A DNA stretch of 64,000 bases. Source: Acidobacteriota bacterium (lineage in GTDB: Bacteria; Acidobacteriota; Terriglobia; Terriglobales; Acidobacteriaceae). Both the position numbers and the translations under genes were made by a program. Below are positions 25,326-34,888 of the stretch, one piece after another. Within the stretch, counting starts at the first letter, position 1, and each line of letters opens with the position of its first letter. The stretch is taken from assembly GCA_021781795.1 (NCBI GenBank), contig JAJXWA010000001.1, positions 744,001 through 808,000 of the forward strand, written 5' to 3'. The notes under the pieces are model-generated. The model was not told the DNA's origin and did not search any database. It worked only from the letters and a program-made list of their open reading frames with translations.

Positions 25326-26384
25326 TCAGTTGCGGATTCCCTCCAGCAGCGATTCCACTTCACGCTTCTGCTCTGCGTTCAGTGGCAACAGCGGCAGCCT
25401 TGGCCGCCCGCCCCAATAGCCGTTCCAGTCGCACGCGTATTTGATGCCAGCAATCCCCAATGCGCCGGTGATGCGCTGGTTGGCCTTCACAATGCGTTGC
25501 TGCTTCTCGGCGGCCAGCTGCAGGTCATGATCCTTCCATGCAAGGTAGACTTCCTCGCAGGCCTGAGGAGCACAAGCGGCAAAGCCGAGAATCGCCCCGG
25601 ATGCGCCCATCTCAAGCGCCTCCAGCATGTCTCCCGCGGACCCCGTCAGAACCTGAAAGCCTACTTCTTTGCTGCGCGTCTTCAGCGGCGTCGCCGGCGG
25701 CGCAGTCGCAACCGCTGCTCCGCCCGCCAGATTCTCCGCAGAGACAAACGTCGCCGGCTCGTGCGCGTTCTGCACCTGCTGCATCCGCGAAGTCACCGCC
25801 TCAAAGACCGGCGTCACCGTCACCGTGCGCCGCCGCGCATTCTCGGTCGCAGCCAGCGTGGCTCGCATACGCTGCATATCGCCGCTCGAATCCTTGATGC
25901 CGATGATGTTGGGATGCTCCGCCAGTTCTGCGATCACTTCCACAGGAATGTCATACGGCACGCACCGCGGAATGTTGTACAGCATCACCGGCAACGGCGA
26001 ACGGTCCGCGACACTGCGATAGTACGTGAGCACCGCAGCCGCCGACATCTGCCCTGCATAGTAGGTGGGCGTGCGCACAAGCACCGCATCGTAAGCATGC
26101 CGCGCAGCCACCTCCGCCGTCTCCAGCGTGGCCTTCACGCTCTCGCGTCCGATGCCGGCGATCAGCACCTTCTCCGGAGCCGCCGCCTCTGCAGCAACGC
26201 GCAGTACGTCCCATGCCTCCTGGTCGTTCAGTTCAGGCGCTTCACCGGTTGACCCCAGCACCACCAGGCCTGCCAGCAGGCTCCGCGAATAGTGCGCGAC
26301 ATTCGCCTCCAGCTTGCGAAAATACACGCGCTCGTCGGAATAAAACGGCGTCGTCGCCGCGGCAAATACACCTTCAATTAGCAT
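25326..26384 (-). CDS. DapA-like (dihydrodipicolinate synthase family) aldolase with an insertion
   Basis: This is a 352-aa class I aldolase/lyase. The family features are GSTGEAPEL, the catalytic Tyr136 in MLYNIPR and the Schiff-base Lys164 in IIGIKDSSGD. The family is normally about 290-310 aa; the excess comes from roughly 55 extra residues at about 182-238, rich in Ala, Thr, Pro and Gln, between the Lys strand and GFQVLTGS. DapA, sugar-acid aldolase and hydroxyproline-pathway members all share this fold, so the substrate is open. It starts downstream of carB in the same direction with only 4 bp between them. Confidence 0.88.
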   Translation of the reverse strand: MLIEGVFAAATTPFYSDERVYFRKLEANVAHYSRSLLAGLVVLGSTGEAPELNDQEAWDVLRVAAEAAAPEKVLIAGIGRESVKATLETAEVAARHAYDAVLVRTPTYYAGQMSAAAVLTYYRSVADRSPLPVMLYNIPRCVPYDIPVEVIAELAEHPNIIGIKDSSGDMQRMRATLAATENARRRTVTVTPVFEAVTSRMQQVQNAHEPATFVSAENLAGGAAVATAPPATPLKTRSKEVGFQVLTGSAGDMLEALEMGASGAILGFAACAPQACEEVYLAWKDHDLQLAAEKQQRIVKANQRITGALGIAGIKYACDWNGYWGGRPRLPLLPLNAEQKREVESLLEGIRN

Positions 26385-26388
26385 GGCT

Positions 26389-29300
26389 CTATTGTAAAAC
26401 CCGATCTGCGTGAAGTTGCTGCAGCGCATTCACCGTTACGCGGTGGCGCTGCATCGCGGCGATGCCATCGGCCGCGGCTCGCGCTGCCGCAATCGTCGTA
26501 ATCGTGGGCACCCGCGCCACGACTGACGCGCGCCGAATTGCCTTCTCGTCGAAGAAAGTATCCTGCCCGCGCGGCGTATTCACGATCAGTTGAATCCGCT
26601 CGCCCTTGATCAGGTCCACCACGTTCGGGCGACCCTCTTCAACCTTGAAGACGCGCTCCACATTCAGACCGGCGCGCTCGATCACATTCGCAGTTCCCTC
26701 CGTCGCCACCAGGTGAAAGCCCAGATGCACGTAGCGCCGCGCAAGCTCAACAACAGCCTGCTTGTCGTGGTCATTCACGCTGAAGAAGACCGTGCCGCTC
26801 GTCGGCAGCACCTGGCTGGCAGACAACTGCGCCTTGGCAAAGGCCTCGCCAAATGTCTCCGCGACGCCCATCACCTCGCCCGTCGACTTCATCTCCGGGC
26901 CCAGTACCGTGTCTACGCCTGCAAACTTCGACCACGGAAACACCGGCGACTTCACATAGAAGTGCGTGCCTGTGTCGAGATCCTTCCCGGCGTCGAGCTT
27001 CTCAGGCAGCAGTTCGCGCAGAGTGCGGCCTGTCATTAGCCGTGCAGCAATCTTCGCCAGGGGCACTCCAGTCGCCTTGGACACATACGGCACCGTGCGC
27101 GACGCGCGCGGGTTCACCTCAATCACGTAGACGCGGTGCTTGCCGTCGTCATCGCGCTGAATCGCAAATTGCAAATTCACAAGCCCCACTACCTTCAGCG
27201 CCAGCGCCAGCTTGCGGGTATAGTCCCGCAGCGTGTTCAGCGTCTCCTCGCGAAGATCGACCGCCGGCAGCACGCACGAGGAATCACCCGAGTGGATGCC
27301 CGCCTCTTCAATGTGCTGCATGATGCCCGCGATCAGCACATCCTTTGAATCGCACAGCGCATCCACGTCCACTTCCACCGCATTCTCGAGGAAGTGGTCC
27401 ACCAGCACAGGACGCTCCTGCGAGTACTCCACTGCCTCGCGCATGTAGCGCGCCACGGACTCCGCATCATACGCAATCACCATCGCGCGACCGCCGAGAA
27501 CGTAGCTCGGCCGCACCAGCACTGGATACCCGACGCGCTCGGCCACTGCCAGCGCCTCTTCCACGCTCGTGGCCGTGCCGCCTGCCGGTTGCGGAATCTG
27601 CAGGTCCTCCAGCAGCTTGCCGAACTGCTTACGGTCTTCCGCCAGGTCAATCGACTCCGGAGATGTGCCAATGATTGGCACGCCCGCCGCAAGCAAACGC
27701 TGCGCAAGGTTCAGTGGTGTCTGACCGCCAAACTGCACAATCATCCCGATCTTCGCGCCCGAGGATGCCTCGTGGTTGTACACACCCAGCACGTCTTCCA
27801 GCGTGAGCGGCTCAAAGTAGAGGCGGTCGCTCGTGTCATAATCCGTCGATACCGTCTCCGGATTGCAGTTCACCATGATCGTCTCGTAGCCATCATCCTT
27901 CAGCGCAAAGGCCGCATGGCAGCAGCAGTAGTCAAACTCAATGCCCTGCCCGATCCGGTTTGGTCCCGATCCGAGAATGATGATCTTCGGCTTGTCCGTC
28001 GGTGGCGCCTCATCTTCTTCGTCGTAGGTCGAGTAGAGATATGGCGTCATCGATTCAAACTCTGCCGCGCACGTATCTACCAGCTTGAAGACAGGCCGGA
28101 TGCCCTTCGACTCGCGCAGCTCGCGCACGCGCTTCACGCCGTCGTGGCCTTCCAGCTTCCACTCCGTCGCAATGCGCTCGTCGCTCAACCCAAACCGCTT
28201 CAGCCGTCGCAGATCCTCCGCTTTGATTGCCTCGGGGCTCGTGTGAGCCAAGCTCTTCTGCGCCATCGTGACTTCGCGAATCTGATGCAAGAACCACGGG
28301 TCCATTGACGTCAGACGCGCCACCTCGCGCACGCTCATCCCACGCTCAAACGCAAAGCGAATATAGCCCAGCCGCTCCGGTCGCGGAGTCACCAGCATCT
28401 GTGTCAACCGCCGCGGCTCCAACACCTCGGCACCGGTCTTCTTGCCCGTCTCCAGCGCGCGCCAGGCCTTCATCAGCGCCTCTTTAAAGGTGCGGCCCAT
28501 CGCCATCACCTCGCCCACTGACTTCATCTGCGGGCCAAGCACATCGTTCGCGCCGGGGAACTTCTCGAATTGCCACTTCGGAATCTTCACCACCACGTAG
28601 TCAATCGTCGGCTCAAAGCACGCCGGCGTCTTCCGCGTAATGTCGTTCGGAATCTCGTCCAGCGTGTAGCCCACCGCCAGCTTCGCTGCGATCTTCGCAA
28701 TCGGGAAGCCCGTCGCCTTCGATGCCAGCGCCGAGGACCGCGACACGCGCGGATTCATCTCAATCACCGTCATGCGCCCGTCCAGAGGGTTCACGGCAAA
28801 CTGCACATTCGAGCCGCCCGTCTCTACGCCAATCTCGCGCATCACGGCAATCGCCGCGTCGCGCATCTTCTGGTACTCGCGATCGGTCAGCGTCTGCGCC
28901 GGAGCCACCGTGATCGAGTCGCCGGTGTGCACTCCCATCGGGTCGAAGTTTTCAATCGAGCAGATAATGATGACGTTATCCGCGAGGTCGCGCATCACCT
29001 CCAGCTCATACTCTTTCCAGCCCAGCACGCTCTCTTCAATCAGGCACTCATGCACCGGCGAGAGATCCAACCCGCGCGAGAGGATCTCCATCAGCTCTTC
29101 GCGGTTGTAAGCGATGCCGCCTCCCGATCCGCCCAGCGTAAAGCTCGGACGGATCAGCACCGGAAAGCCCAGCTTCGACGCAAAGTCCAGCCCATCGCGC
29201 AGATTGTTCACCAGCGCCGACTTTGAGACCTCCAGCCCGATGCGAATCATCGCATCCTTGAAGAGCAGCCGGTCTTCGGCCTTCTTGATCGCCTCCAACT

Positions 29301-29679
29301 TCGCGCCAATCAACTCCACGTTGTAGCGATCAAGCACACCCGCATCGGCAAGGTCCACGGCCAGATTCAGCGCCGTCTGTCCGCCCACCGTCGGCAGCAG
29401 CGCAAACTTGCCCGCGCCCGGCCCCAGCATCTCCGCTTCTTTGCGAATAATCTCTTCCACATACTCGCGCGTCAGTGGCTCAATGTAGGTGCGGTCGGCC
29501 AGCTCCGGGTCGGTCATGATAGTGGCCGGGTTCGAGTTCACCAGCACCACCTCATAGCCTTCCTGCTTCAGCGCCTTGCAGGCCTGCGTGCCGCTGTAGT
29601 CGAACTCCGCCGACTGCCCAATCACAATCGGCCCCGAGCCGATCACAAGAATTTTCTGAATGTCATTTCTGCGTGGCAT
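26389..29679 (-). CDS. carB: Carbamoyl-phosphate synthase large subunit
   Basis: This 1096-aa protein has two homologous ATP-grasp halves ([17 protein letters not shown] near the N-terminus, [17 protein letters not shown] in the second half) and a C-terminal MGS-like allosteric domain ([19 protein letters not shown]). It makes carbamoyl phosphate from bicarbonate, ammonia delivered by CarA, and 2 ATP, for pyrimidines and arginine. ATG 29679 fits the family start ([12 protein letters not shown]). It lies 159 bp after carA, with a terminator-like hairpin in the gap. Confidence 0.98.
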   Translation of the reverse strand: MPRRNDIQKILVIGSGPIVIGQSAEFDYSGTQACKALKQEGYEVVLVNSNPATIMTDPELADRTYIEPLTREYVEEIIRKEAEMLGPGAGKFALLPTVGGQTALNLAVDLADAGVLDRYNVELIGAKLEAIKKAEDRLLFKDAMIRIGLEVSKSALVNNLRDGLDFASKLGFPVLIRPSFTLGGSGGGIAYNREELMEILSRGLDLSPVHECLIEESVLGWKEYELEVMRDLADNVIIICSIENFDPMGVHTGDSITVAPAQTLTDREYQKMRDAAIAVMREIGVETGGSNVQFAVNPLDGRMTVIEMNPRVSRSSALASKATGFPIAKIAAKLAVGYTLDEIPNDITRKTPACFEPTIDYVVVKIPKWQFEKFPGANDVLGPQMKSVGEVMAMGRTFKEALMKAWRALETGKKTGAEVLEPRRLTQMLVTPRPERLGYIRFAFERGMSVREVARLTSMDPWFLHQIREVTMAQKSLAHTSPEAIKAEDLRRLKRFGLSDERIATEWKLEGHDGVKRVRELRESKGIRPVFKLVDTCAAEFESMTPYLYSTYDEEDEAPPTDKPKIIILGSGPNRIGQGIEFDYCCCHAAFALKDDGYETIMVNCNPETVSTDYDTSDRLYFEPLTLEDVLGVYNHEASSGAKIGMIVQFGGQTPLNLAQRLLAAGVPIIGTSPESIDLAEDRKQFGKLLEDLQIPQPAGGTATSVEEALAVAERVGYPVLVRPSYVLGGRAMVIAYDAESVARYMREAVEYSQERPVLVDHFLENAVEVDVDALCDSKDVLIAGIMQHIEEAGIHSGDSSCVLPAVDLREETLNTLRDYTRKLALALKVVGLVNLQFAIQRDDDGKHRVYVIEVNPRASRTVPYVSKATGVPLAKIAARLMTGRTLRELLPEKLDAGKDLDTGTHFYVKSPVFPWSKFAGVDTVLGPEMKSTGEVMGVAETFGEAFAKAQLSASQVLPTSGTVFFSVNDHDKQAVVELARRYVHLGFHLVATEGTANVIERAGLNVERVFKVEEGRPNVVDLIKGERIQLIVNTPRGQDTFFDEKAIRRASVVARVPTITTIAAARAAADGIAAMQRHRVTVNALQQLHADRVLQ

Positions 29680-29781
29680 GTCTCTTCTTGTCCCTAGCTT
29701 GGTTCGTCTCGTACTTTGGCTTCCTGTCAGCCGAATGCATGGATCAGCTTGCGAACAACCGCCGTTCCTTCGGTCCAAAAA

Positions 29782-29806
29782 ACAGCGGAGCCAAAAGCCC
29801 CGCTGT
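29782..29806 (-). terminator. Intrinsic terminator-like hairpin in the carA-carB gap
   Basis: On the minus strand ACAGCGG and CCGCTGT (29800-29806 and 29782-29788) form a GC-rich 7-bp stem followed by six T residues. It lies 33 nt after the carA stop and about 100 nt before carB. Confidence 0.6.
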
Positions 29807-29838
29807 CTCGAAATGCCTCAACCTCTGCATAAACCTCG

Positions 29839-30978
29839 TCATCCCTTCCACTCCTCCATCATCTTCCTGAAGTCATGGAACAGATAGTGCGAATCATGCG
29901 GTCCCGGCGCGGCTTCCGGGTGGTACTGCACGCTGAAGAGCGGCAGCGTCTTATGCCGCAATCCCTCCAGTGTCTGGTCGTTCAGGTCCACGTGCGTCAG
30001 CTCCACCTCGTTCGCGTTGATCGAGTCCGGGTCCACCGCGAAGTTATGGTTATGCGCCGTAATCTCCACCTTGCCGGTGGTGTTATTCCGCACGGGGTGA
30101 TTCCCGCCGTGATGCCCGAACTTCAGCTTGTACGTCCGCCCGCCTAGCGCGAGTCCAGTGAGCTGATGCCCCAGGCAGATGCCGAAGATCGGCACGCGGC
30201 CCATCATCTCGCGAATCGCGCGCACCGCGTAGTCCACCGGCTCCGGATCGCCGGGCCCGTTCGACAGAAACACGCCATCGGCCTTCATCGCCAGCACATC
30301 CGCTGCGCTCGTCTCGGCCGGAACCACCGTCACGCGGCAACCCTCGCGCGTCAGCATCCGCAAAATGTTCTGCTTGATGCCAAAGTCGTACGCCACCACA
30401 TGCAGCAGCTTGCGATCCGCTGCTTCCTGCACCGGCAGCAGCGGATCGCCCGACTGATTGCGGCTGTCCTGCGCATCGAAGCTGTACGCCGCCTTGGTCG
30501 AGACGACCTTTGCCAGGTCGGTCCCATCCATCTTGCGAATGTTCCGCGCACGCTCCACCAGCACGTCTGCATTGGTCTCGGTCGTCGAAATCACACCGCG
30601 CATCACGCCATGGGTCCGCAGGTGCCGCACCAGCGCGCGCGTATCGATCTCCGCGAGCACTGGTACTTTGTAGCGCTCCATGTACTCGTCGGTCACCTGC
30701 TCCGACCGCCAATTCGAGCTGATAGCGGAGAACTCCCGCACAATCAGCCCTTCAATAAACGGCTTCGCCGCCTCATTGTCTGCCTGGTTGGTGCCGTAGT
30801 TCCCGATCTGCGGATTGGTGAGAACGACGATCTGCCCGGCATAGGAGGGGTCGGTCGCGATTTCCTGATAACCGGTTAGAGATGTGTTGAAAACAACCTC
30901 ACCCTGACATTCGCCAGGGGCGCCATGGCCTTGGCCGCGGAAGATGCGCCCGTCTTCGAGCGCCAAAATCGCCTGCAT
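29839..30978 (-). CDS. carA: Carbamoyl-phosphate synthase small subunit
   Basis: This 379-aa glutaminase subunit has an N-terminal CPSase_sm domain ([29 protein letters not shown]) and a class I glutamine amidotransferase domain with the Cys nucleophile in FGICLGHQ and the His-Glu pair in [12 protein letters not shown]. It feeds ammonia to CarB. ATG 30978 follows GGAGAGG at good spacing. It is flanked by lepB upstream and carB downstream, all on the minus strand. Confidence 0.98.
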   Translation of the reverse strand: MQAILALEDGRIFRGQGHGAPGECQGEVVFNTSLTGYQEIATDPSYAGQIVVLTNPQIGNYGTNQADNEAAKPFIEGLIVREFSAISSNWRSEQVTDEYMERYKVPVLAEIDTRALVRHLRTHGVMRGVISTTETNADVLVERARNIRKMDGTDLAKVVSTKAAYSFDAQDSRNQSGDPLLPVQEAADRKLLHVVAYDFGIKQNILRMLTREGCRVTVVPAETSAADVLAMKADGVFLSNGPGDPEPVDYAVRAIREMMGRVPIFGICLGHQLTGLALGGRTYKLKFGHHGGNHPVRNNTTGKVEITAHNHNFAVDPDSINANEVELTHVDLNDQTLEGLRHKTLPLFSVQYHPEAAPGPHDSHYLFHDFRKMMEEWKG

Positions 30979-31053
30979 TGCCTCTCCGGGGAGTGGATTC
31001 AATCGATTTTAGCAGGTTTGTCCGGTGGATTTTAAAGCCAAAATGCGGATACC

Positions 31054-31659
31054 TCACTCCACCACGCCGGCATCCTTCGCCGGCCAGTAGATAAACTCCG
31101 CTTTGCCGTAGATCAGATCCCGCTCCACAGGGCCAAATTCCCGGCTGTCCGACGATATCGACCGGTGGTCGCCCATCATGAAATACATCCCGTCCGGCAC
31201 AATCGTCTCCGCCATCGACCGGCCATCTCTGTACTTCTGCGGTACGTATCCTTCCTGAAGCGTCTTGCCGTTCAGCCACACCTGACCACGGTCAATCCAT
31301 ATCCTGTCGCCAGGCAGGCCAATCACGCGCTTGATGTAGCTCTTCTGTGGATCGCGCGGGTAGTGAAACACTACGACGTCGCCGCGATGAATTGCCTCAA
31401 CATGGTAGACGAACTTGTTGATGAACAGCCGGTCGTGATCCTCCAGCCGCGGCAACATGCTCGTGCCTTCCACACGCACAGGCTGATAGAGAAACGTAAT
31501 GATGAAGATGGAAATAGCAGCCGATATCATCAGGTCGCGCACCCATGAGCTTCCCGCTGCGCGATCTCTTTTGCGGGCTGGACCGCTGGGAATGGGTTGC
31601 GCCGCGTTCTCTTGCACCGGCTCCGTTACGATTCCTGAATCCTGGGAAAAGTTCTGCAT
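31054..31659 (-). CDS. lepB: Signal peptidase I
   Basis: This 201-aa S26 peptidase has one N-terminal membrane helix (MISAAISIFIITFLY), the catalytic Ser67 in VEGTSMLP, Lys110 in YIKRVIGLPGD, and box E GDHRSISSDSREFG. It removes signal peptides at the outer face of the inner membrane. The single anchor follows a polar cytoplasmic tail of about 45 residues. It may be co-transcribed with carA, 75 bp downstream. Confidence 0.95.
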   Translation of the reverse strand: MQNFSQDSGIVTEPVQENAAQPIPSGPARKRDRAAGSSWVRDLMISAAISIFIITFLYQPVRVEGTSMLPRLEDHDRLFINKFVYHVEAIHRGDVVVFHYPRDPQKSYIKRVIGLPGDRIWIDRGQVWLNGKTLQEGYVPQKYRDGRSMAETIVPDGMYFMMGDHRSISSDSREFGPVERDLIYGKAEFIYWPAKDAGVVE

Positions 31660-31691
31660 TCTGTCTTCAGTTTAGATGAAATCAATACTTA

Positions 31692-32513
31692 TCATGAGCA
31701 GCCCAGCCCCCCGGGCGGACATAAAATTTTTCCGTGCGCCGGCTTGTCCAGCGGTTGGGCCTGCTCCGGCGCGGGAACCAGCACGGGAGCCGGTGAAGCA
31801 GTCAGGTTCGCTTCCTGCAGCTCCAAGGGGCGCTGCAGCACCATCTCCACCTGCGTCCCACTCTCAATGTTCACGTCTGCCCCACGCGTAAAAAGTGACA
31901 CCAGACCGGCTGTCGCCAGGCCCGCGCCAATCCCCGCGATTCCTCCAGCCAGCGGATGCCCCGCACCCAATCCCCCAATCGCCCCGACAGTCGCCCCCGT
32001 CGGCACAGACACCTCTGCGACCTTGCCCATATTCCGCGTCTTGTCGCTGTCTTGCTCGACCGTGCCTTCCTGGTCATCCTTGACTGACTGCTTCTTCGCT
32101 CCCGGCAGGCTGTTCACGGTGCCGGGAATCTCCACCACAGACCCGTTCGGAAAGATCATCGACGTGAAGTGCATGTCCAGTTGCGCCTTGCCCTTCACGC
32201 GCCCCGCGCGCGCAACTCGGTCCACCACGCCCTGCACATACACCCCGGCAGGAATCATCACCCGGTTCCCCACCACCACCGGAAAGGTAGAAGCCAGGTA
32301 GACGCCATCCCCTGGCTTGGCGCTCTTGGTATTGATTGAGCTGCGCAACTGCAGCAGAACCTTCGTTCCCGCGGGAACGACGTACGTCTTCGGCGCAGCC
32401 TGCAATCCCGCGGTTGCCGCGCCCGCCGCCACTGCCGGCTGTTGCGCGTCACTCACTCCGCAAACCGCCACGAGCGCGATCCCCAGCGCCGTCAGTACAA
32501 CCTTATTCTCCAT
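31692..32513 (-). CDS. Secreted TrbI/VirB10-like hypothetical protein
   Basis: This 273-aa exported protein has a signal peptide (VVLTALGIALVAVCGVSDAQ). Its beta-rich domain, VPAGTKVLLQLRSSINTKSA and VMIPAGVYVQGVV, resembles the OmpA-independent VirB10/TrbI barrel; then comes a Gly-rich hydrophobic stretch (GAIGGLGAGHPLAGGIAGIG) and a Pro-rich tail. It shares this layout with the protein at 58961-59953. No conjugation genes are nearby. Its function is unknown. ATG 32513 begins the signal; ATG 32549 is an alternative. Confidence 0.75.
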   Translation of the reverse strand: MENKVVLTALGIALVAVCGVSDAQQPAVAAGAATAGLQAAPKTYVVPAGTKVLLQLRSSINTKSAKPGDGVYLASTFPVVVGNRVMIPAGVYVQGVVDRVARAGRVKGKAQLDMHFTSMIFPNGSVVEIPGTVNSLPGAKKQSVKDDQEGTVEQDSDKTRNMGKVAEVSVPTGATVGAIGGLGAGHPLAGGIAGIGAGLATAGLVSLFTRGADVNIESGTQVEMVLQRPLELQEANLTASPAPVLVPAPEQAQPLDKPAHGKILCPPGGLGCS

Positions 32514-32646
32514 TGAGCGTGACTGCCCCTGACTCTTCAATAGACGCATCAGTTTGAACCTACGGTAGCTCCTTTCGTCACAGAAAACCATTTTCCCGCC
32601 CGAGACCGTTCCAGCTCACCAAATCGCGCTACCATTCTGGAAAAGA

Positions 32647-33789
32647 ATGAAACCGGCCTCCAGATCGTCCGAGGACCATGCGACTCTCGATCCCCGCTTT
32701 GCCCCGGCGTGTCAGATCCTCAAAGACGCCATCGCAGCCAGAGCCTTTCCGGGATGCGCTTTCGGTGTCCTCGTCGAAAACTCGGTGGTGCTCCAGAAAG
32801 CGCTGGGCCGCTTCACCTACGAGGACGGGGCACGCGCCGTCAACCCGGAAACAATCTACGACATTGCCAGCCTCACCAAAGTCGTCGCGACCACGGCGGC
32901 GGCGATGCTCCTTTATCAGCGGAATCAACTTGATCTCGATACACCGCTTGGCGAGCTGCTGCCTGGCTTCATTGTAGGCCGCTCGTCGGTCGAACATGCC
33001 CGACGCGTCACCCTGCGCCATCTCCTCGCCCATTCTTCCGGGCTGCCCGGTTACGTCCCGCTCTTCAATACAGTCGATTCACCCGCCGCACTCTTCCGGG
33101 CCTTGCTTCAATTGCCCATCGAGGTCGAACCCGGCACCCGGGCCGAATACTCCGATCCCGGCTTTATCCTGCTGGGCAAGGCTCTCGAAGTGCTCACACG
33201 CGAATATCTCGCGCCCTGGATTCGCAGGGAACTCTACGATCCCCTCGGACTGCGCTCCACCGGCTTCTGCCCGCCCGCCGAGCTTCGCCCGTCCATCCCT
33301 CCCAGCGAAGAAGACATGACCTTCCGCCGCCGTCGCATCCAGGGCGAGGTGCAGGATGAACACGCATGGCTCCTGCACGGAGCCGGCGGCCATGCCGGCC
33401 TCTTCTCCAACGTTCCCGACCTGCTTCGCTTCGCACAAACCATCCTGACCGGCCTTTCCCCTCTGGCAACCGCTCCGCGTGGACCCTCTCCGTTTCAATC
33501 CCATGCAATTGAAGCCTTCTCGCAGCGCCAGCCTCCGGCAGGCAGCACCCGCGCGCTGGGATGGGATACGCCTTCAGCTGACTCCTCCGCCGGCTCCGCA
33601 TTCTCCACCCACTCCATTGGCCATCTCGGCTATAGCGGATGCTCCCTGTGGATTGACCTCGACGCACGCATCGCCGTGGTCCTGCTCACCAACCGCACCT
33701 GGCCCGACCGATCCAGCCAGCTCATTCGTCAGGTACGCCCTGCCTTTCACAACGCGATTCGGCAGGCCCTGAACGCCCCCGTGTCCTAG
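32647..33789 (+). CDS. Serine hydrolase of the beta-lactamase/transpeptidase (class C) family
   Basis: This 380-aa protein has the SxxK catalytic tetrad SLTK (Ser75, Lys78), the YSD counterpart of YxN in RAEYSDPGF, and the GHAGLFS motif. No clear signal peptide is seen, so it may be cytoplasmic. It lies 88 bp upstream of murQ on the same strand, a common neighbourhood in which such esterases or amidases go with muropeptide recycling. That role is an inference. Confidence 0.88.
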   Translation: MKPASRSSEDHATLDPRFAPACQILKDAIAARAFPGCAFGVLVENSVVLQKALGRFTYEDGARAVNPETIYDIASLTKVVATTAAAMLLYQRNQLDLDTPLGELLPGFIVGRSSVEHARRVTLRHLLAHSSGLPGYVPLFNTVDSPAALFRALLQLPIEVEPGTRAEYSDPGFILLGKALEVLTREYLAPWIRRELYDPLGLRSTGFCPPAELRPSIPPSEEDMTFRRRRIQGEVQDEHAWLLHGAGGHAGLFSNVPDLLRFAQTILTGLSPLATAPRGPSPFQSHAIEAFSQRQPPAGSTRALGWDTPSADSSAGSAFSTHSIGHLGYSGCSLWIDLDARIAVVLLTNRTWPDRSSQLIRQVRPAFHNAIRQALNAPVS

Positions 33790-33877
33790 CTACTCTCCAG
33801 TCCTTACGGCCAAAAAGTATTTTTCTCTACGCACTTGCGCATATCAGGACTACAATCGGAAATTGGGGATAGACTCG

Positions 33878-34861
33878 ATGTTAGCGAGCACAATGACGCA
33901 GGAAGCGGCAGAAACCCGGGCAGCTAAAGAGAATTCAGGCAGGGATCAGGCCTCCCTGCTACAGGGCCTGACCACTGAGAGCCAGAACGAGGCCTCACAG
34001 GGGTTTGACACCAAATCAGCCATCGAAATCGCCCGCATTATCAACCACGAAGACTCAAAAGTGGCTGCGGCGGTCAAGAAGGCGATTCCGGAAATCGCTC
34101 AGGTGATCGACCAGGTCGCACGCAGTCTGCGCGACGGCGGACGCCTCATCTACGTAGGCGCCGGCTCCAGTGGCCGCATTGCTGCGCTCGATTCCTCCGA
34201 GTGCCCTCCCACCTATTCCACCGCTCCCGGCCAGATCCAATACATCATGGCCGGCGGACCCAAGGCTCTCGCTTCTGCCGTTGAGGTCAACGAGGACTCG
34301 GAGGAACTCGGCCAGCGCGACATCGCGCGGCGTCGCCCCACCCGCAAGGATGTGGTGATCGGGGTCTCGGCCTCCGGCCGTACACCCTATGTTGTCGCTG
34401 CGGTGGCCTACGCGCGCGCCCGCGGAGCCTTTGCCGCCGCCGTCACCTGCAATCACGGCACCCCCCTCGCTGCGGCCGCCGATGTCGCCATGGTAGCTGA
34501 AGTCGGACCAGAAGTTGTCTCCGGCTCCACGCGCTTGAAGGCTGGCTCGGCGCAGAAGATGGTGCTCAACATGATCACCACGGGCGCTATGACCCGGCTC
34601 GGCTACGTCTACGAGAACCTGATGGTCAACGTGCACATGCAGAACTCCAAGCTCGTCGAGCGCGGTATCCGCATTCTCATGAGCGCCTGCAAAATTGATC
34701 GGGAGACGGCCGTGCAGACCATCAAGGGCGCGGGCCGCAGCGTGCCGGTTGCGCTCGTCATGCTCAAGGCCGGTGTGGATAAGCCGGAGGCAGTGCGCCG
34801 CCTCGCCAAGTCCGACGGCAACGTACGTCGCGCCATCGAAGACAACATCCTCGAGCTCTAG
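33878..34861 (+). CDS. murQ: N-acetylmuramic acid 6-phosphate etherase
   Basis: This is a 327-aa SIS-domain lyase. Family signatures are LIYVGAGSSGRIAALDSSEC, GQRDIARRRPTRKDVVIGVSASGRTPYV and GSTRLKAGSAQKMVLNM. It cleaves the lactyl ether of MurNAc-6-P to GlcNAc-6-P and lactate in cell-wall recycling. ATG 33878 has GGGGAT eight bases upstream. A TTG at 33863 is a less likely start. anmK is not in the window. Confidence 0.95.
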   Translation: MLASTMTQEAAETRAAKENSGRDQASLLQGLTTESQNEASQGFDTKSAIEIARIINHEDSKVAAAVKKAIPEIAQVIDQVARSLRDGGRLIYVGAGSSGRIAALDSSECPPTYSTAPGQIQYIMAGGPKALASAVEVNEDSEELGQRDIARRRPTRKDVVIGVSASGRTPYVVAAVAYARARGAFAAAVTCNHGTPLAAAADVAMVAEVGPEVVSGSTRLKAGSAQKMVLNMITTGAMTRLGYVYENLMVNVHMQNSKLVERGIRILMSACKIDRETAVQTIKGAGRSVPVALVMLKAGVDKPEAVRRLAKSDGNVRRAIEDNILEL

Positions 34862-34869
34862 CCGAACGA

Positions 34870-34887
34870 GCCCTCGAGAATGAGGGC
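34870..34887. terminator. Small hairpin between convergent genes
   Basis: GCCCTC (34870-34875) pairs with GAGGGC (34882-34887) in the 27-bp gap between murQ and the TonB-like gene. The stem is short and there is no T-run. Confidence 0.3.
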
Positions 34888-34888
34888 G

